8,466 nt of DNA from an uncultured Bacillota bacterium (GTDB taxonomy: Bacteria > Bacillota > Clostridia > Lachnospirales > Lachnospiraceae). How positions within the stretch are numbered: position 1 is the first letter of the stretch; each line of letters begins with the position of its first letter. A model generated the notes under the pieces. That model ran no database searches, was not told the DNA's origin, and saw nothing but the letters and a program-made list of their open reading frames with translations. Position numbers and translations under genes: made by a program. The stretch covers positions 1 to 8,466 of the forward strand of contig CAJKMA010000089.1 in NCBI GenBank assembly GCA_905200905.1. The letters are read 5' to 3'. Shown in pieces: positions 6,287 through 8,466 of this stretch.

Positions 6287-8025
6287 TGGGAAATTTGTTA
6301 GTGTTTTCGGAAAATGATATGTTAGGACATGTAACACATGTTGATACAGAGCAGATTATTATTGAAATTGAAAATAGTAATCTGATGAACAAGATTTGTG
6401 TAGGAAATCTCGTGGCGATAGAAACATCAAAGCAACATGAAAATTTAATTGCACTCATTGACAAAGTGACTCGAAAGTATATGGAGACTTATATGGACGA
6501 AGATAATGAAATTGATGAGATGATGGCATCGTCCACTGATTACATTAAAGTAAGTGTAATAGGTACATATTATTCTGTATACGGTTCTGTACATGATTTG
6601 TTTAAAAGAGGTGTTGAAACTTTTCCGCAAATTGAAAGTAAATGTTATGAGATTATAGGTCAGAACCTTCAAAATTTTATGAATATTTTGGGGAAAGATA
6701 TTGATACAGATAAACGATTGAAAATTGGTTCTTTTATGATGGATACAAGTGCAGAAGCAGTACTTGATGGCAACAAGTTTTTTCAGCGACATGCAGCTGT
6801 TTTGGGAAGTACAGGATCGGGAAAAAGTTGGTGTGTGGCAAATATATTAGAAAAAGCAAGTAAATTGAAATATACTAATATTATTGTGTTTGATATGCAT
6901 GGAGAATATAAAAGTTTAACGGAGAGGACAGATGCAATTGCACAATCTTTTAAGATTGCAGGTCCTGGGGATTTGGAAACGTCGAACGACGATGCTTTGT
7001 TCTTGCCATATTGGTTACTTAACCGAGAAGAACTCTTATCAATGATTTTAGATAGAAGTGATTCAAATGCTCCGAATCAGGCATCTCGATTTACGTTGCA
7101 CATTCGCAGTTTAAAAGAAGCAACGTTGACTAGAGAAGGAAAGACAGATACATTGAAAACATTTACTGTTGATTCGCCGATTCCATTTTTAATGACAGAT
7201 TTATTAGAGTTGTTAAAAGATGATGATACTAGAAAAGGTATGGGGAAAAATGGTCCGATTAAAGGAGAATGGGAAGGTAAATTAACACGATTCATTTCTA
7301 GATTGGAAACTAAGATTGCAGATAAAACTTATGGATTTATGTTTCAACCAACGGATGAGATTCAAATGTATAATTGGTTGGCAAATTTGGCTTGTCGCTT
7401 GTTAGGCTATCAGAGTGGTCAAAAAGGGATTAAGATAATTGATTTCTCAGAAGTTCCATCTGATGTTCTACCTGTTGTAACAGGAACGTTGGCGAGATTA
7501 TTATATGATATTCAGTTTTGGATGAATGAACAAAAACGAACACCGTTTACACTTGTTTGTGACGAAGCACATTTGTATTTACCTATAAAGGAGGATGCTG
7601 ATGCGGTTCAAAAGCAAGCATTATATAATTTTGAGCGAATAGCAAAGGAAGGAAGAAAGTATGGGGTATCGATTTTGGCAGTTAGCCAACGACCAGCAGA
7701 TGTTAGTAAAACTATATTAAGTCAATGCAATAATTTTGTGGTTTTGAGATTGACTAATGAAAGAGATAAAGGTGTAATTAAAAATCTGCTACCAGATTCA
7801 TTGAAAAGTACAATAGAATTCTTGCCTTTGCTTGATGTGGGAGAAGCATTAGTGGTAGGAGATGCTATATTATTACCTAGTAAAATAGTATTAGATAAAC
7901 CGTTAGATACACATAGACCAATTAGTGCAACAAAGGATTTTTGGGATGAATGGGATAATAATGAACCTGATAATGATGCAATTAATGAAGCGATAGAAGC
8001 ATTACGAAAACAATGTAGAGGATAA
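6286..8025 (+). CDS. herA: HerA-type hexameric ATPase (DUF87 translocase/helicase)
   Basis: 579 residues, starting at the ATG that overlaps the upstream stop. Residues about 1-100 form a beta-rich N-terminal domain in the place of the HAS barrel (LGHVTHVD, VGNLVAIE). The FtsK/HerA-class RecA core follows: Walker A GSTGSGKS (174-181), the HerA signature FDMHGEY (202-208), an insert with a helical bundle (about 240-345), Walker B LVCDEAHLYLP (423-433, with D426/E427), and AVSQRPADVSKTILSQCNNFVVLR (465-488 region), whose Gln-Arg is the usual sensor/arginine-finger segment. The length suits bacterial HerA. HerA hexamers thread double-stranded DNA and scaffold a nuclease or NADase partner. In bacteria outside NurA-containing lineages, HerA with an upstream effector is an anti-phage module, and here the upstream effector is truncated. 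The acidic C-terminus (FWDEWDNNEPDNDAI) may contact a partner. Composition is A+T-rich, unlike the minus-strand block, suggesting transfer. Confidence 0.93.
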   Translation: MGNLLVFSENDMLGHVTHVDTEQIIIEIENSNLMNKICVGNLVAIETSKQHENLIALIDKVTRKYMETYMDEDNEIDEMMASSTDYIKVSVIGTYYSVYGSVHDLFKRGVETFPQIESKCYEIIGQNLQNFMNILGKDIDTDKRLKIGSFMMDTSAEAVLDGNKFFQRHAAVLGSTGSGKSWCVANILEKASKLKYTNIIVFDMHGEYKSLTERTDAIAQSFKIAGPGDLETSNDDALFLPYWLLNREELLSMILDRSDSNAPNQASRFTLHIRSLKEATLTREGKTDTLKTFTVDSPIPFLMTDLLELLKDDDTRKGMGKNGPIKGEWEGKLTRFISRLETKIADKTYGFMFQPTDEIQMYNWLANLACRLLGYQSGQKGIKIIDFSEVPSDVLPVVTGTLARLLYDIQFWMNEQKRTPFTLVCDEAHLYLPIKEDADAVQKQALYNFERIAKEGRKYGVSILAVSQRPADVSKTILSQCNNFVVLRLTNERDKGVIKNLLPDSLKSTIEFLPLLDVGEALVVGDAILLPSKIVLDKPLDTHRPISATKDFWDEWDNNEPDNDAINEAIEALRKQCRG

Positions 8026-8039
8026 GGAGAATAAAAAAT

Positions 8040-8339
8040 ATGATTGATTTACACGATAGTCATGGTAGACATATAGCAAATTTTGTGAGTGGACAATTGC
8101 ATGATGTTCAGGGGAGAAACATTGGTCATTATTTGGAGAATGAAGGTATTTTTATTAATATGCAGGGATATTATTTAGGAGAAATAGTAGATAAAAGGAG
8201 ATTACTTTATAATAATAATTCAGCTTATAAATCGATATGTTATGGTGTATATGGAAACTATGGGAACATTGGTAATTATGGAAATTATGGGAATATAGGA
8301 ACTTGTTTTTATGCTGGATATTCAGATGTAAAGATTTAA
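8040..8339 (+). CDS. Small 4-fold beta-flower-like protein with Gly-Asn-Tyr repeat tail
   Basis: 99 residues. The ATG at 8040 lies 14 bases after the HerA stop, with AAGGAGA at 9 bases, so it should be co-transcribed with HerA. The first 65 residues form four internal repeats of about 17 residues: LHDSHGRHIANFV, LHDVQGRNIGHYL, FINMQGYYLGEIV and LLYNNNSAYKS. This matches the pattern of the 4-fold beta-flower domain, a small propeller-like fold of unknown function. The C-terminus (about 70-90) is low-complexity: YGVYGNYGNIGN then YGNYGNIG. Similar proteins often end in Gly-rich or charged repeats. No signal peptide or catalytic motif is visible. Its place behind HerA suggests an accessory, sensor or inhibitor of the system, but this is inferred from position only. 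The family call is from pattern recognition. Confidence 0.72.
   Translation: MIDLHDSHGRHIANFVSGQLHDVQGRNIGHYLENEGIFINMQGYYLGEIVDKRRLLYNNNSAYKSICYGVYGNYGNIGNYGNYGNIGTCFYAGYSDVKI
8241..8300 (+). repeat. 9-bp periodic repeat encoding (Gly-Asn-Tyr/Ile)n
   Basis: Units of the form GGNAAYTAT/ATT recur in tandem, encoding GNY-GNI-GNY-GNY-GNI. Third positions vary (GGA/GGG/GGT, AAC/AAT), so the repeat is old enough to have diverged at silent sites while the peptide was kept. Confidence 0.7.
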
Positions 8340-8352
8340 TATGTATATTAGT

Positions 8353-8386
8353 AAGAGCTACTGTCTTAATGATGGTAGCTTTTATA
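8353..8386 (+). terminator. Terminator of the HerA/beta-flower operon
   Basis: AGCTACTGTC (8356-8365) pairs with GATGGTAGCT (8371-8380) around TTAAT, with two G-T wobbles. The stem extends by AAG with TTT, and TTTTATAG follows. It lies 14 bases after the stop codon. The T-tract is short, so strength is moderate. Confidence 0.6.
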
Positions 8387-8389
8387 GTA

Positions 8390-8432
8390 AAACAGAATTT
8401 TCTGTTTACGAATCTTTATTTTGATATATAAT
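8390..8432 (+). promoter_or_regulatory. Promoter reading out of the window, overlapped by a perfect palindrome
   Basis: TTTACG (8405-8410), a 16-base spacer and a perfect TATAAT (8427-8432) make a plausible plus-strand promoter. An 8-bp perfect inverted repeat, AAACAGAA-TT-TTCTGTTT (8390-8407), overlaps its -35, and a third AACAGAA lies at 8442-8448 just after the start region. This looks like a regulated promoter for the next gene, which begins beyond the window. No coding start is visible in the last 120 bases. Confidence 0.5.
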
Positions 8433-8466
8433 ATAGATGTAACAGAAAATAAATTTAATACAGAGA

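Noticed and set aside
6228..7295. Three minus-strand frames antisense to HerA.
   Set aside because: Shadows of the HerA coding frame; no start signals and Ile/Phe/Ser-biased composition.
1..8466. CRISPR array or rRNA/tRNA genes.
   Set aside because: No regularly spaced identical repeats with unique spacers and no conserved RNA-gene segments were seen on either strand.

Overview
The window looks like a chromosomal segment of a low-to-medium GC anaerobic Bacillota, most likely a Clostridia/Lachnospiraceae-type bacterium. This rests on protein style, strong AGGAGG-type ribosome binding sites, the VanRS-like two-component pair and an iron-dependent alcohol dehydrogenase of a clostridial type. 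It is a composite. A moderate-GC 'housekeeping' block, all on the minus strand (about 1351-5652), is flanked on both sides by visibly A+T-richer plus-strand DNA carrying defence-type genes. Both AT-rich pieces contain broken genes, so the region reads as an accessory hotspot that has been rearranged repeatedly.

Left flank (1-1353): a terminator-like hairpin (39-78), then a gene fragment lacking both ends. It encodes a nuclease-like Q-x-K motif followed by a STAND-type P-loop NTPase. It stops at the exact point where a truncated aldehyde dehydrogenase begins on the other strand.

Middle block, read right to left: a VanR/OmpR-type response regulator (5652-4954) and its overlapping histidine kinase (4967-3915); a small four-helix membrane protein (3829-3497) whose promoter carries tandem CTTTAGAATT boxes and is probably a target of this pair; a terminator; then a strong promoter driving a decayed iron alcohol dehydrogenase (3370-2262) and a C-terminally truncated class-3 aldehyde dehydrogenase (2332-1351). 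The two dehydrogenases would once have interconverted alcohol, aldehyde and acid, but neither is intact.

Right flank (about 5906-8466): a gene-poor stretch with three GTAGCCAA repeats and a second hairpin (6062-6100) of the same architecture as the left one. Then come the C-terminal tail of an unidentified protein, an intact HerA-type hexameric translocase/helicase ATPase (6286-8025) coupled to that tail, and a small 4-fold beta-flower protein with a Gly-Asn-Tyr repeat tail (8040-8339). HerA preceded by a coupled gene is the layout of HerA-based anti-phage systems (HerA-SIR2, HerA-DUF4297), but here the upstream effector has lost its N-terminal part. The operon ends in a hairpin terminator, followed by a palindrome-overlapped promoter that points out of the window.

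The most interesting items are the HerA plus beta-flower cassette, the pair of covarying hairpins that each precede a 5'-truncated defence gene, and the compensating frameshifts that remove the metal ligand of the alcohol dehydrogenase.
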